Shown one piece after another: positions 1 to 9,200 of a DNA stretch of 64,000 bases. The position numbers and the translations under genes were made by a program. The notes beneath the pieces were generated by a model that saw nothing but the letters and a program-made list of their open reading frames with translations, made no database searches and was not told where the DNA came from. The DNA comes from Hydromicrobium sp964415365 (GTDB lineage Bacteria > Actinomycetota > Humimicrobiia > Humimicrobiales > Humimicrobiaceae). Positions within the stretch are counted from its first letter, which is position 1, and every line of letters begins with the position of its first letter. Where the stretch lies: NCBI GenBank assembly GCA_964415365.1, contig CAYPYW010000010.1, positions 14,805-78,804 of the forward strand, read 5' to 3'.

Positions 1-1
1 A

Positions 2-2032
2 AAACCCGTCTTCGATCCCGGAAGATTGGAACTCATAAATTGGATCAGCCGGTATTATATCCAGCCTCTGGGGAGTGTAATTAAGTTTTTCCTCCCTCCC
101 GGAGGAAAATACAAGCAGGCAATCGCAGATTCCAGAGTAAAATTAAAATTCAGGGATTATATAACCTTAAACAGGAATGAGTATAAGCTGGTAAAGGATA
201 AGGTTAACTGGAAAAAAAATTATTCACAAAAAAAGGTAATTGATTATCTGATTTTACATGGAGAAGTTTTAAAAGAAAAACTGATAAAAGATACCGGCTC
301 AAGCTACGCAGGTCTTACTGCTCTTGCAGATAAAAAAATTGTATCTGTAATTAAAAAGAGGCAGAAGCGGGATTTCAGGTATGATTACCAGCCTGATAAG
401 AATTTAAAGAAAAAAAAGATAATCTTAAACTCCTATCAAAAAAATGCGCTGTCCAGTATAGAAAATGCTATAGGTAAAAATATTTTTCATAAATTCCTGA
501 TTGAAGGTGTGACCGGCAGCGGAAAAACTGATATTTATATAGCCGCCTGCAGGGAAGTTCTGACTGGTAAAAAAAAAGCACTTGTTCTAACTCCTGAGAT
601 TTCCCTAACCCCCCAGCTGTTTTCGAGATTTGAATCCGAGTTTGGGTCCAGAGTGTGTGTGTATCATTCCAATATGAGTGAAGCAGAAAGGTATGAAAGG
701 TGGCTGGATATATGGAACGGTGAGTTTGATATAATAATAGGAACCAGATCTTCAATTTTTACTCCCCTGGACAACCTGGGCATAATAATAATGGATGAGG
801 AGCATGACCCATCCTATAAAGAAGGAACCAGAGTCAGATATAATACCCAGGACGTAGCAATAAAATTGGGGGAGATACTTGGAATACCGGTGGTCATGGG
901 CAGTGCTACACCCAGTCTGGTTACCAGGTACAGGGCAGAAAACGAGGATAATTTTACCCTGCTTAAGATTCCGGTTAAAGCTCAAAGTAGCAGTTTATTA
1001 AAAATGGAAGTGATCGATCTTAAAAAAATAGACCGTTTAAAAGAGGATATAGTTATAACCGGTAAGTTATTTACTGCAATCAGAGAGGAATTGGAAAAAA
1101 GCAATAAGGTAATTATTTTTTTAAACAGAAGGGGCTATAGTAACTTTATAATATGCAATAAGTGTGGTGCTGTTCCCAAATGTCCTGCCTGTGACCTTTC
1201 CTATAATTATCATAGCGATCCCAAAAAACTGATATGCCACCACTGCGGCAGAGAGCAGGATTATACCGGAAAATGTCCTGTTTGTGGTGCGGACAGTGTC
1301 TTTTTATATGGTACAGGAATTCAGAAGGTTCAGTCGAAACTTCAGATGAGATTCAAGAGTATCCCCATACTCAGGATGGATTCCGATGTGACCGTAAAGA
1401 AGAAGTCACACCAGGAAATACTGGAAAAGTTCATTTCTCCCGGGGGATCGATTCTTATAGGTACCCAGATGATAGCCAAGGGACTTGATGTTGAGGATGT
1501 TACTCTGGTGGGAGTCATTAATTGCGATAGTATGTTGGGACTCCCTGATTATCATATGAATGAGAGAGTTTATCAGCTTATTACCCAGGTATCCGGAAGG
1601 GCTGGAAGAAAGAGAAAGAAAGGCAGGGTAATAATCCAGACCTACAATCCCGGAAGCAGGGTCATGAAAAACATACTTGCAAATGATTATGAATCATTTT
1701 ACGGGCAGGAATTAGAAAACAGGAAAGAGCTCGACTATCCTCCTTTTTCCAACCTGGTAAATATTATAATATCCGGCAAGGATGAGAATAGGGTGAAAAA
1801 AGATATAAAAGGACTATTTGAAAAAATAAGCGGAGCTGTTAAGATTGACAGCATACTGGGGCCGGCTCCTGCTCCTTTTCATAAGATAAATTTATTTTAC
1901 AGATGGCATATAATAATAAAGTCTAAAAATGTAGATTTTTTGAATGAGGCACTGGCTAAAATATTAAAGAGGTTTAAAAAATTCGATGAAAATAAGATAA
2001 TTGTTGATGTAGATCCGGTATGGATTTTGTAA
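2..2032 (+). CDS. priA: Primosomal protein N' (replication restart helicase PriA), 5'-truncated by the window edge
   Basis: PriA is the 3'-to-5' SF2 helicase that reloads the replisome at stalled forks. The frame is open from base 2, and residues before the first TTG (base 26) still match the family, so the true start lies upstream of the window. Walker A (GVTGSGKT) is near base 505-530 and the DEEH box near 793. Between about 1150 and 1290 lie eight cysteines in CxxC pairs (CNKCG, CPACD, CHHCG, CPVCG), the two zinc sites typical of PriA. Helicase motifs V/VI follow (GTQMIAKGLDV, QVSGRAGR). The C-terminal domain is complete. def follows after 17 bases. The identification is secure; only the N-terminus is missing. 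Confidence 0.96.
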   Translation, partial: KPVFDPGRLELINWISRYYIQPLGSVIKFFLPPGGKYKQAIADSRVKLKFRDYITLNRNEYKLVKDKVNWKKNYSQKKVIDYLILHGEVLKEKLIKDTGSSYAGLTALADKKIVSVIKKRQKRDFRYDYQPDKNLKKKKIILNSYQKNALSSIENAIGKNIFHKFLIEGVTGSGKTDIYIAACREVLTGKKKALVLTPEISLTPQLFSRFESEFGSRVCVYHSNMSEAERYERWLDIWNGEFDIIIGTRSSIFTPLDNLGIIIMDEEHDPSYKEGTRVRYNTQDVAIKLGEILGIPVVMGSATPSLVTRYRAENEDNFTLLKIPVKAQSSSLLKMEVIDLKKIDRLKEDIVITGKLFTAIREELEKSNKVIIFLNRRGYSNFIICNKCGAVPKCPACDLSYNYHSDPKKLICHHCGREQDYTGKCPVCGADSVFLYGTGIQKVQSKLQMRFKSIPILRMDSDVTVKKKSHQEILEKFISPGGSILIGTQMIAKGLDVEDVTLVGVINCDSMLGLPDYHMNERVYQLITQVSGRAGRKRKKGRVIIQTYNPGSRVMKNILANDYESFYGQELENRKELDYPPFSNLVNIIISGKDENRVKKDIKGLFEKISGAVKIDSILGPAPAPFHKINLFYRWHIIIKSKNVDFLNEALAKILKRFKKFDENKIIVDVDPVWIL

Positions 2033-2049
2033 ATTGGGGAAGGTAGGAA

Positions 2050-2547
2050 ATGGCAGTTAAAGAAATAAGAAAGATCGGTGATCCGGTTTTAAGAGAAAAA
2101 AGTAAAGCAGTGGAAAAAATAGACGATAAGCTTGTTAGTCTGATTCAAGATATGACCGATACATTGAAAGAAGAAGGTGCAGCAGGTCTTGCTGCTCCGC
2201 AGATAGGGATAACAAGGAGAGTAATTGTTGTAAATTTTGGTGACAGTGTCAAGGCGTTTATAAATCCGGAAATCAAAGTTCTGAGCAGAAAAAAAATAGA
2301 AAGTAATGAAGGATGTCTGAGTGTCTATTCGATAAAAGATTTTTCTGTTAATAGATTTTCAAAAGTCAGAGTAAGGGCAAAAGATTCAAAAGGCAGTAAT
2401 ATCACAGTTGTGGCGGAAGATTTACTGGCAAGAATATTTCAGCATGAAATTGATCACCTTAATGGAATATTGTACATAGATCGTCTTGAATGGAAATCAA
2501 GAAGAGAACTTCTTTCAAAGATTAATGATATCAAATCAAATGTTTAA
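2050..2547 (+). CDS. def: Peptide deformylase
   Basis: The product removes the formyl group from the initiator methionine of nascent proteins. It has 165 residues, the usual size. All three metal and active-site motifs are visible: GLAAPQIG (46-53), EGCLS (87-91, metal-binding Cys89) and QHEIDH (131-136, metal-binding His132 and His136, catalytic Glu133). A GGGGAAGG-like Shine-Dalgarno sequence precedes the ATG. It sits between priA and fmt, the standard priA-def-fmt-rsmB operon. fmt adds the formyl group that this enzyme later removes. Confidence 0.97.
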   Translation: MAVKEIRKIGDPVLREKSKAVEKIDDKLVSLIQDMTDTLKEEGAAGLAAPQIGITRRVIVVNFGDSVKAFINPEIKVLSRKKIESNEGCLSVYSIKDFSVNRFSKVRVRAKDSKGSNITVVAEDLLARIFQHEIDHLNGILYIDRLEWKSRRELLSKINDIKSNV

Positions 2548-2562
2548 AATAAGGAGACTCGT

Positions 2563-3531
2563 TTGAGGATATTGTTTTTTGGCTCTTCCGAAATTTCAGT
2601 TCCATTCCTGGAAGAAATATATAAATCAAAACATGGCATATCTCTTGTTGTGGCTACTGTTGATAAGCCGGCAGGAAGGGGAAGAAAAACTTTACCTAAT
2701 GTAGTAAAAAGCAAGGCTATTGAGTTGGGAATTGATTATATTCAGATTGAGAAGTTTGACAATATTTTTTTTGATAAGTTTACAAAATTAGGGTTTGACG
2801 GAATTGTAGTGGTTTCTTTCGGAAAGATATTTCCTGAAAAAATATTTAAATTGACATCTGCCCGGTGGTTAAATGTCCACCCTTCACTTCTGCCGCGGTA
2901 TAGAGGTCCAACACCTGTTATAAGTACGCTCCTGAATGGTGATGAGGTAGGAGGGATCAGCATAATGGATGTAGTGCCTGAGGTAGATGCAGGTGGTATA
3001 TATGCTCAGGTGAAATTCGGTGTTGGAGAAGACGATAACCGTGACAGCCTGGAGAGAAAGATAATAGAATTTGGAAAATCCCTTCTGATTACGGTACTTG
3101 ACCTTGTAGAGAGTGAGAGGATTAAGTCATATCCCCAGGATGAGGAAAGTGTGACTTATAGTCACAAAATTACAAAAGATGACCTGAAAATCAACTGGGG
3201 CAGCAGTGCGATGGAAATAGTTAATAAAATCAGAGCCTTCAGCTCAAGTCCAGGTGCCTATTTTCTGTGGAAGGATTCAAGAATTAAAATTCTTAAGGCA
3301 AGTGTCTTAGATAGAGCTATAACCAATGCCTGTCAGGATAAACTTAAAATTGATAAAAGTAAGAAGGATGGTTTTGTAGTTGAGGCTGATAAAAAAGCAG
3401 GTATTCTGGTTAAGTGTAATAAAGATGAAATAATAAAGATTGAGTTGCTCCAGCCTCAGGATAAAAAAACAATGTCTTCGGTGGATTTTATTAACGGATA
3501 CGGACTTAAAGCTGGTGAAAGTTTTGAATGA
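2563..3531 (+). CDS. fmt: Methionyl-tRNA formyltransferase
   Basis: The product formylates Met-tRNAi with 10-formyl-tetrahydrofolate before initiation. It has 322 residues with the usual two domains: an N-terminal Rossmann-type catalytic domain, with the active-site segment NVHPSLLPRYRG near residues 104-115 and an Asp in VDAGG near 142, and a C-terminal OB-like domain. The start is TTG at 2563, supported by AAGGAG at 2551-2556. The gene overlaps the likely start of rsmB. Nothing is missing. Confidence 0.96.
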   Translation: MRILFFGSSEISVPFLEEIYKSKHGISLVVATVDKPAGRGRKTLPNVVKSKAIELGIDYIQIEKFDNIFFDKFTKLGFDGIVVVSFGKIFPEKIFKLTSARWLNVHPSLLPRYRGPTPVISTLLNGDEVGGISIMDVVPEVDAGGIYAQVKFGVGEDDNRDSLERKIIEFGKSLLITVLDLVESERIKSYPQDEESVTYSHKITKDDLKINWGSSAMEIVNKIRAFSSSPGAYFLWKDSRIKILKASVLDRAITNACQDKLKIDKSKKDGFVVEADKKAGILVKCNKDEIIKIELLQPQDKKTMSSVDFINGYGLKAGESFE

Positions 3532-5071
3532 AAGAAAAATCAAAAAGAGATCCGGAATCAATCCACGCAAAATTGCCCTTCTTATCTTAATCCAGTATTT
3601 TAAAAAGAGGGGATCCTTAAAAGATATAATAAATAGCTGCCTTAAGAATTATGAACTGTCAAAGCTCGACAGGCGTTTTATCTTCAATATAGCCAAGGGT
3701 ACGGTAAGATATTACCAGAAAATTGATTTCATACTTTCTTTATTTTCAAATAAAGATATAAAAGATATTGATTTTGTGATTCTTAATATACTGCGCATGG
3801 GGATTTTTCAGTTGATTTATATGAGTAAAATTCCCGATTATTCAGCGGTTAATGAAAGTGTCCAGCTGGCAAAGAAAAATGCTGGCGTGTCTTCTTCCAA
3901 ATTCGTGAATGCGATACTGCGTAAAATTAGTTCAATCCCGGACATGGATTCGTTTATAGAAGGGGAAATTAAAAGGGTGGCAAAGGACGAAACTGACAGA
4001 ATCAGTATAAACTACTCTTATCCCGGATGGCTCATAAAGTACTGGCTCGACTGTTATGGAAAGGAAAAAACTGTTCTAATCTGCAGGTCGCTTAATGAAA
4101 ACCCGCATACTTACCTGAGATTTAATAAAGATAAGATTGCAAGGGAAGAATTGTTTAAGGAGTTAGGCGTAAAATCAATTGATGGAAAATACTACAGTCA
4201 AAATGTTAAAGTCATACATGAATCTGCATCGGATGATATTGAAACAGAAGGTGATAATAATGAACAATTTGTATCGAAGCATAGTATATTAGAAGATGTC
4301 ATAGAAGTTTCCACCGTTCAGGATATTTCGGGAACTGATGTTTATAAGAAAGGCCTGGTTTCGATTCAGGATATCTCTTCTCAAATAGCTGTAAAGTATT
4401 TTCTAAATCCTCTCGGAAGTGAAAAAGTACTGGATGTATGCGCTGCACCCGGCGGAAAGACTGCACATATTGCCGAGCTTGTCGGGAATGATGGAGAGGT
4501 AATATCGGTTGATATAAACAGGAAGAGGCTAAAAATATTGCAGGATAATCTGAAAAGGTTAGACATAAAGAATGTAAGAATTATAGAAGCTGATGCGGCC
4601 GGGCAGAATTTCCTGGAAAGAAGCGAAGGTGCTAAAAATAAAAGAAAACCTGATAGTTACACGGGATATTTTGATAAAATTTTAATCGATGCTCCATGCA
4701 GCGCTTTTGGGACGATTTCCAAGAATCCGGATGCAAAGTATAGTAAAACAATGGATGATGTAATACGCCTTTCTGAAATGTCTTACAGGATGATGGTAAA
4801 TTGTGATACTTATCTAAAAGCTGGCGGAAAACTTGTTTTTTATACCTGCACACTTTCACCCACAGAAAATCAACAGGTGATAGGGAAGTTTTTGGAGGAA
4901 TTTAAAGGTAAATATGTTATCGGGAAGCAGGTCATTTCTGATGAGCTGATATCCGTTTTAGAACATAAAAAAATTATGTTAGGACCACGAGAAAAAACCT
5001 GCCTTGAAATTATGCCCTATTATTTTGAAAGTGAAGGCGGCTTCGTCTGCAGCCTGATAAAACGGTCATGA
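3524..5071 (+). CDS. rsmB: 16S rRNA (cytosine-967-C5)-methyltransferase RsmB
   Basis: The N-terminal third is a NusB-like RNA-binding fold and the rest a SAM-dependent m5C methyltransferase. The SAM loop VCAAPGGKT, the DAPCSAFG motif (about residue 389) and the catalytic TCTLSPTEN (about residue 441) are all present. The start is uncertain: TTG 3524 has GGTGA five bases upstream, GTG 3515 is an alternative, and an earlier ATG at 3440 would overlap fmt by 92 bases and add unrelated residues. At about 515 residues it is longer than most RsmB. The excess is an acidic, Ser/Asp/Glu-rich stretch (bases about 4205-4345) before the SAM domain. It is the last gene of the priA operon. Confidence 0.93.
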   Translation: MNERKIKKRSGINPRKIALLILIQYFKKRGSLKDIINSCLKNYELSKLDRRFIFNIAKGTVRYYQKIDFILSLFSNKDIKDIDFVILNILRMGIFQLIYMSKIPDYSAVNESVQLAKKNAGVSSSKFVNAILRKISSIPDMDSFIEGEIKRVAKDETDRISINYSYPGWLIKYWLDCYGKEKTVLICRSLNENPHTYLRFNKDKIAREELFKELGVKSIDGKYYSQNVKVIHESASDDIETEGDNNEQFVSKHSILEDVIEVSTVQDISGTDVYKKGLVSIQDISSQIAVKYFLNPLGSEKVLDVCAAPGGKTAHIAELVGNDGEVISVDINRKRLKILQDNLKRLDIKNVRIIEADAAGQNFLERSEGAKNKRKPDSYTGYFDKILIDAPCSAFGTISKNPDAKYSKTMDDVIRLSEMSYRMMVNCDTYLKAGGKLVFYTCTLSPTENQQVIGKFLEEFKGKYVIGKQVISDELISVLEHKKIMLGPREKTCLEIMPYYFESEGGFVCSLIKRS

Positions 5072-5125
5072 AACTTTCCCCAAAACAGCAAATCCTGGGT
5101 AGTATTAATAACTAAAGGTTTAAAA

Positions 5126-5134
5126 TAATAAATC
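5126..5134. repeat. Left copy of the 9-bp direct repeat (target-site duplication)
   Basis: TAATAAATC, identical to 5364-5372, directly abutting the left end of the MITE-like element. Confidence 0.75.
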
Positions 5135-5363
5135 GGAAGCATCTAAAATTCCGTGATAGCGATAAAAGTAAAACTTTAAGGGCCAGGATGGGTTATTTCA
5201 AAAACACGCAAGCTTTTACCCAGCGAGAAAGAGCTTGCTCAGTTTCAGGCTTCGCTCTCCTCTTAGAAGAGGAACCATGCCCGCTTTGCCTTCAAATGGT
5301 TTTCTTAAGTAACCCGTCCTCGCCCATTAATTTATTTTTTATCACGAATTTTTAGATGCTACC
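5135..5363 (+). mobile_element. MITE-like element with terminal inverted repeats and 9-bp target duplication
   Basis: A 229-bp non-coding element. The left end (5135-5158) and the reverse complement of the right end (5340-5363) match at 21 of 24 positions, with outer core GCATCTAAAA. Immediately outside lie identical 9-bp direct repeats TAATAAATC at 5126-5134 and 5364-5372, as expected for a target-site duplication. A second, subterminal inverted repeat pairs 5176-5198 with 5307-5330, and a small central hairpin lies at 5259-5272, so the whole element can fold as one long imperfect hairpin. It has no ORF of note and no transposase, so it would depend on an enzyme supplied in trans. A 9-bp duplication is typical of several IS families (IS4-like, for example), but I cannot assign one. 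Confidence 0.8.
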
Positions 5364-5372
5364 TAATAAATC
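5364..5372. repeat. Right copy of the 9-bp direct repeat (target-site duplication)
   Basis: TAATAAATC, identical to 5126-5134, directly abutting the right end of the MITE-like element. Confidence 0.75.
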
Positions 5373-5442
5373 AATTATATTGAAATAATCCCATAATATG
5401 TTAACATAGAATATACAATTAATAATTAACTAAAAATTTAAC

Positions 5443-5706
5443 ATGGATACAAAAAAAAGAACACATGTCGTAGTTCCAGAAGAATTAGTGGAGGAAATAG
5501 ACAGACTTTCGGGGAAAAGGAAGCGTAGCTGGTTTATAACTCAGGCTGTAAGAAAAGAGATACAGAGATTAAATTTCCTTGATGCAGTAAAGGAAACAGC
5601 AGGAACCTGGAATGATAAAGATCATCCTGAATTCAAAAAAGGAGTTGAAAGCTGGGTAAGACGTCTGAGGGATGAAGACAAAAAGAGATTGAAGGATATG
5701 TTGTAA
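5443..5706 (+). CDS. Ribbon-helix-helix (CopG/VapB-like) antitoxin
   Basis: An 87-residue protein directly upstream of a PIN-domain toxin. The N-terminal half (THVVVPEELVEEID, then two helices with SWFITQAVRKE) has the pattern of a ribbon-helix-helix DNA-binding domain. The C-terminal half is charged and would wrap the toxin. It is expected to neutralise VapC and repress the shared promoter. The final A of its stop codon is the first base of the toxin ATG, so the two are translationally coupled. No Shine-Dalgarno sequence precedes the ATG. A possible promoter is TTGAAA at 5380 and TAACAT at 5402. It begins 70 bases after the MITE duplication. Confidence 0.85.
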   Translation: MDTKKRTHVVVPEELVEEIDRLSGKRKRSWFITQAVRKEIQRLNFLDAVKETAGTWNDKDHPEFKKGVESWVRRLRDEDKKRLKDML

Positions 5707-6089
5707 TGGCTGAATATCTACTGGATACAACAATAATAATTGAACATCTCCGTGGTAATACAAAAGTAAGTTCCTGTCTGGAAGAAATAGGAATTAAAGG
5801 TGACATTGCGGGATGCTGTTGTATAAATATTGCCGAAGTTTATACTGGGGTTAAGGAAAAGGAGAAAGAGAAAACAGACAGATTTATTGAAAGCCTTTAT
5901 TACTTTGAAGTGACTAAAGAGGTTGCTAGATTGGCCGGGAAACTGAAGCAAAAGTATGCTGGGAAGGGTAAAACATTGTCAATCGCTGATGTAATTATTG
6001 CAGCTACAGCAATGGTGTATGGTTTAACATTGATTACGAAAAATGTAAAGCATTATCCTTTTCCAGAGCTAGAAATTAACGAAATCTAA
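5706..6089 (+). CDS. vapC: VapC-family PIN-domain ribonuclease toxin
   Basis: A 127-residue PIN domain. The four acidic/polar residues expected for the Mg-dependent RNase site are visible: Asp7 (LLDTT), Glu44 (IAEVY), Asp95 (SIADVIIAATA) and Asn113 (TKN). VapC toxins usually cleave initiator tRNA or rRNA; the target here cannot be read from sequence. It is coupled to the upstream antitoxin by a one-base overlap. It is full length with no missing catalytic residue, so probably active. Together the pair is a type II toxin-antitoxin module within the accessory islet. Confidence 0.9.
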   Translation: MAEYLLDTTIIIEHLRGNTKVSSCLEEIGIKGDIAGCCCINIAEVYTGVKEKEKEKTDRFIESLYYFEVTKEVARLAGKLKQKYAGKGKTLSIADVIIAATAMVYGLTLITKNVKHYPFPELEINEI

Positions 6090-6229
6090 CTGCATATCAT
6101 TTTTATTATAAGATAACACATTTGTAATTATCTGGTTTTATTAAAATATGATATATTTAAGTTGTTAAGGTAGTTCACCAAGATCTTTATAGACGGAATA
6201 CCACGGATTCTTAAAGAATTAAAATAAAT

Positions 6230-9200
6230 ATGGAAGAGTTAAACAATATTGTTGCTTATTGGTATGATTGTATCAAGAGTGAAGATATTTTAGAGAAAGA
6301 TATTTCTATAAATGTCAGGAGTAAAGCAGTTCTTTACCCTTTTGATAATGATCCATTCATTTTTGATAAAAGAGAAAATTCAGTCTTGGTGTCCGGAGAC
6401 GGAAAATTGACTACTTTTTCAGAATATATCAGCATACGAGATTACGAGCCATATTATGGATATCCAATTCTGTTTTATTTTGACGATAACTCAAAAAAAT
6501 ACTTGGTTGCACCTCTTTTTATAATTAAGGTGAAGTTCGTTGAAAAGGATAAGGGGCTACATCTACAAAAAGATGAACAAAATCCTACTTGTGGAATTCA
6601 AGCATTTAGCAGGCTTGGATTTCGCACCGAGGAAATTGCTGATATAAGTCAACCTCTAGAAAGGTTATTTAGAAGTGAGTTTTCTAATAGTAAAAATTTA
6701 GCAGAAAAATGTTTAGAGGTTATTCAAAAGGAAGCTGAGCTACCAATTAATGAGCCTATAGATCCTAATAGGTTAACCAACAGGGAAAAGATTTCGAAGA
6801 ATATGGCTTCAGGTTTGTATAATAAAAGTTTAGTCTTTGCTGGTGAAAATACTGCTTATAACATTAGCCTGCTCCAAGACTTGCTAGAATTGAAAGAAAA
6901 AAATGATTTAGACAAGACTGCTCTTTCATTTATCCTTGAAAAGATATCTTCAGTTAAAGGAGTTGAAAAAACACCAATTCTTCCTTTTCCTTCAAATGAG
7001 TATCAAGTAAAAGCCCTACAGAATATATTTCAAAATAAGTTATCTGTCATTACCGGTCCACCTGGTACTGGAAAAAGCCAATACATTTCAAATCTGTTGA
7101 TTAACCTTTTTCTTGAAGGAAAGTCAGTTCTCTTTGTTAGTCATACTAATCCGGCAGTTGATGTTGTAAATGAAAAAATAAATCAACAATTTCGAAACTT
7201 GATGCTTCGGACAGGTAGAAAAGAATTTCGGCAAGAACTTAAAGGAAGGTTTAACGAATTAATTTTGGAGTCAGAAAGAAAACCATTGGAACAGGGACAG
7301 ATAGGTCAAATTCAATCTATGTGGCAAACGATCTTGCAATATCGAGAAAGCTTGTTACAGCTAGACCAGCTAGAACAACGATTTGAGGACAGTTATCTAC
7401 CTTACAGTAATAGAAAAACTCCTTTTTACGAAGGTTATAATTTAGAACAATCATTTGAAGAATTATCCCCCAATTTGAGGAAATTGGAAGTTATTAAAGA
7501 AAGATTGGAACATCTTAGGAGTAAAATAGAGAATAAACAATTTTCTTTATTGGAGAGAATTGTTCTCTTCTTATTTCCACATTATATTGAGAACAAAAAG
7601 GAAAGATTATTTTATAATTTGAGTCGTATTCTACCACTTAGTACTCTTAGGATTCTCCAGAATTCTACGAAGCCTGCTCAGATTAGAAATTGGAACGACC
7701 AAGGATGGTTAAGACTGTCAGAATACCTTGAACTGTTAAAATACTTTTTCAAATTTGAAACAATCAGGCAGGAAATAGAAACTTTTCAACCCAGGGCGAT
7801 TATTGAACAAAAAATTAGGAAGCTAGAAAAGGATTTTTGCGATGTTTCAAAAAGGTTTGTAAAGGACATTTACATACAAAGAATGCTTGGGAAAGGTGAA
7901 AATGTTGGAAGGGTAAATTCATTTTTGTATCAAGTAGATTCTATTAGACCAAATGATGATGGTATCGATAGCTATTTATTTAAGGAAGCTCTTGATGCTT
8001 TAAAAATATGGTCATGTACTTTGAAATCAGTCAGAAGAACGTTTCCTCTAAGTCCTGGCATCTTTGATTATGTAATTTTTGATGAGGCTTCACAGGTTGA
8101 TCTACCCTCAGCAGCACCAGCTCTTTATAGAGCAAAAAGAGCTATTGTGGTTGGTGACCCTATGCAACTTACGCATGTTGCTGGGTTAACCAGGGACATA
8201 GATAAGGGATTGGCTCGGATCCATGGACTAACGGAAAAGAAGAATATCTACCCTTCAAAGATAAGATATTGCGATATTCCCCTTTATAGATCTGCAGAGA
8301 ATTCTCTAAGTCATAAGCCCATACTGCTAATTAATCATTATCGGTCAGAAGACCAAATTATTGCTTTATGTAATCAGGCTTTTTATGGGGGGCATTTAAA
8401 AATAATGACCACTCTTGATTACGCCCGATACCCTAGCAGTTTACCATTAGGTATTCACTGGATTAATTGTGAAGGTGAAGTTTTTAAACATCCTGCAGGG
8501 AGCAGAATAAATCGCGCTGAGGTCTTATTGGTAAATAAGGTTTTCCAAGATGTATTACAAGAAATATCAGGGACAGATCTAAGTATAGGTATTGTCACTC
8601 CCTACTCTCGTCAACAGGACGCAATATACGAAAGAATTTCCCAATCAACATCGGCAGAACTTCTTGAGAGACATAATGTAAGAATCCTTACCGCTCATAA
8701 ATTTCAGGGGTCTGAAAAAGACATAATGATATTTTCTTTAGTTTTGGCATCCCGCGGAAATGGAAGTAGTGATCGATGGTATAATATTTACCCTCAAATT
8801 TTGAATGTAGCCTTATCGCGGGCGAAGTATCTTTTATATATTGTAGGAGATAGAAACTTTTGTCACGAACATTCCTGTTATAAAGAGCAAGATTGTGTAC
8901 TAAAGCGATTGGTTAAAACTTATGACGATATTAAGAAGCAGGAAAAAGCTGAGGAATATACATTGTTTGAAAAGTTTGACTCTCCGACTGAAAGATTTCT
9001 TTTTGAGAAATTACAGAAGATAGATTTTGGGCGTCTTAAGTATAAATTGATTCCCAAGTTGGTCGTTAAGAGATATACACTAGATTTCGCACTTCTAGGT
9101 AAGAAAAAGATAGATATTGAGTGTGATGGCTACCAGCATACAATTATCGAAGGTTTCCCGGTATTGGAGGATGTCGCAAGAGACTATTTTTTGAAAGAGG

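Noticed and set aside
1..2032. PriA as a naturally truncated gene
   Set aside because: The frame is open to the window edge and still matches PriA there, so the truncation is due to the window boundary.
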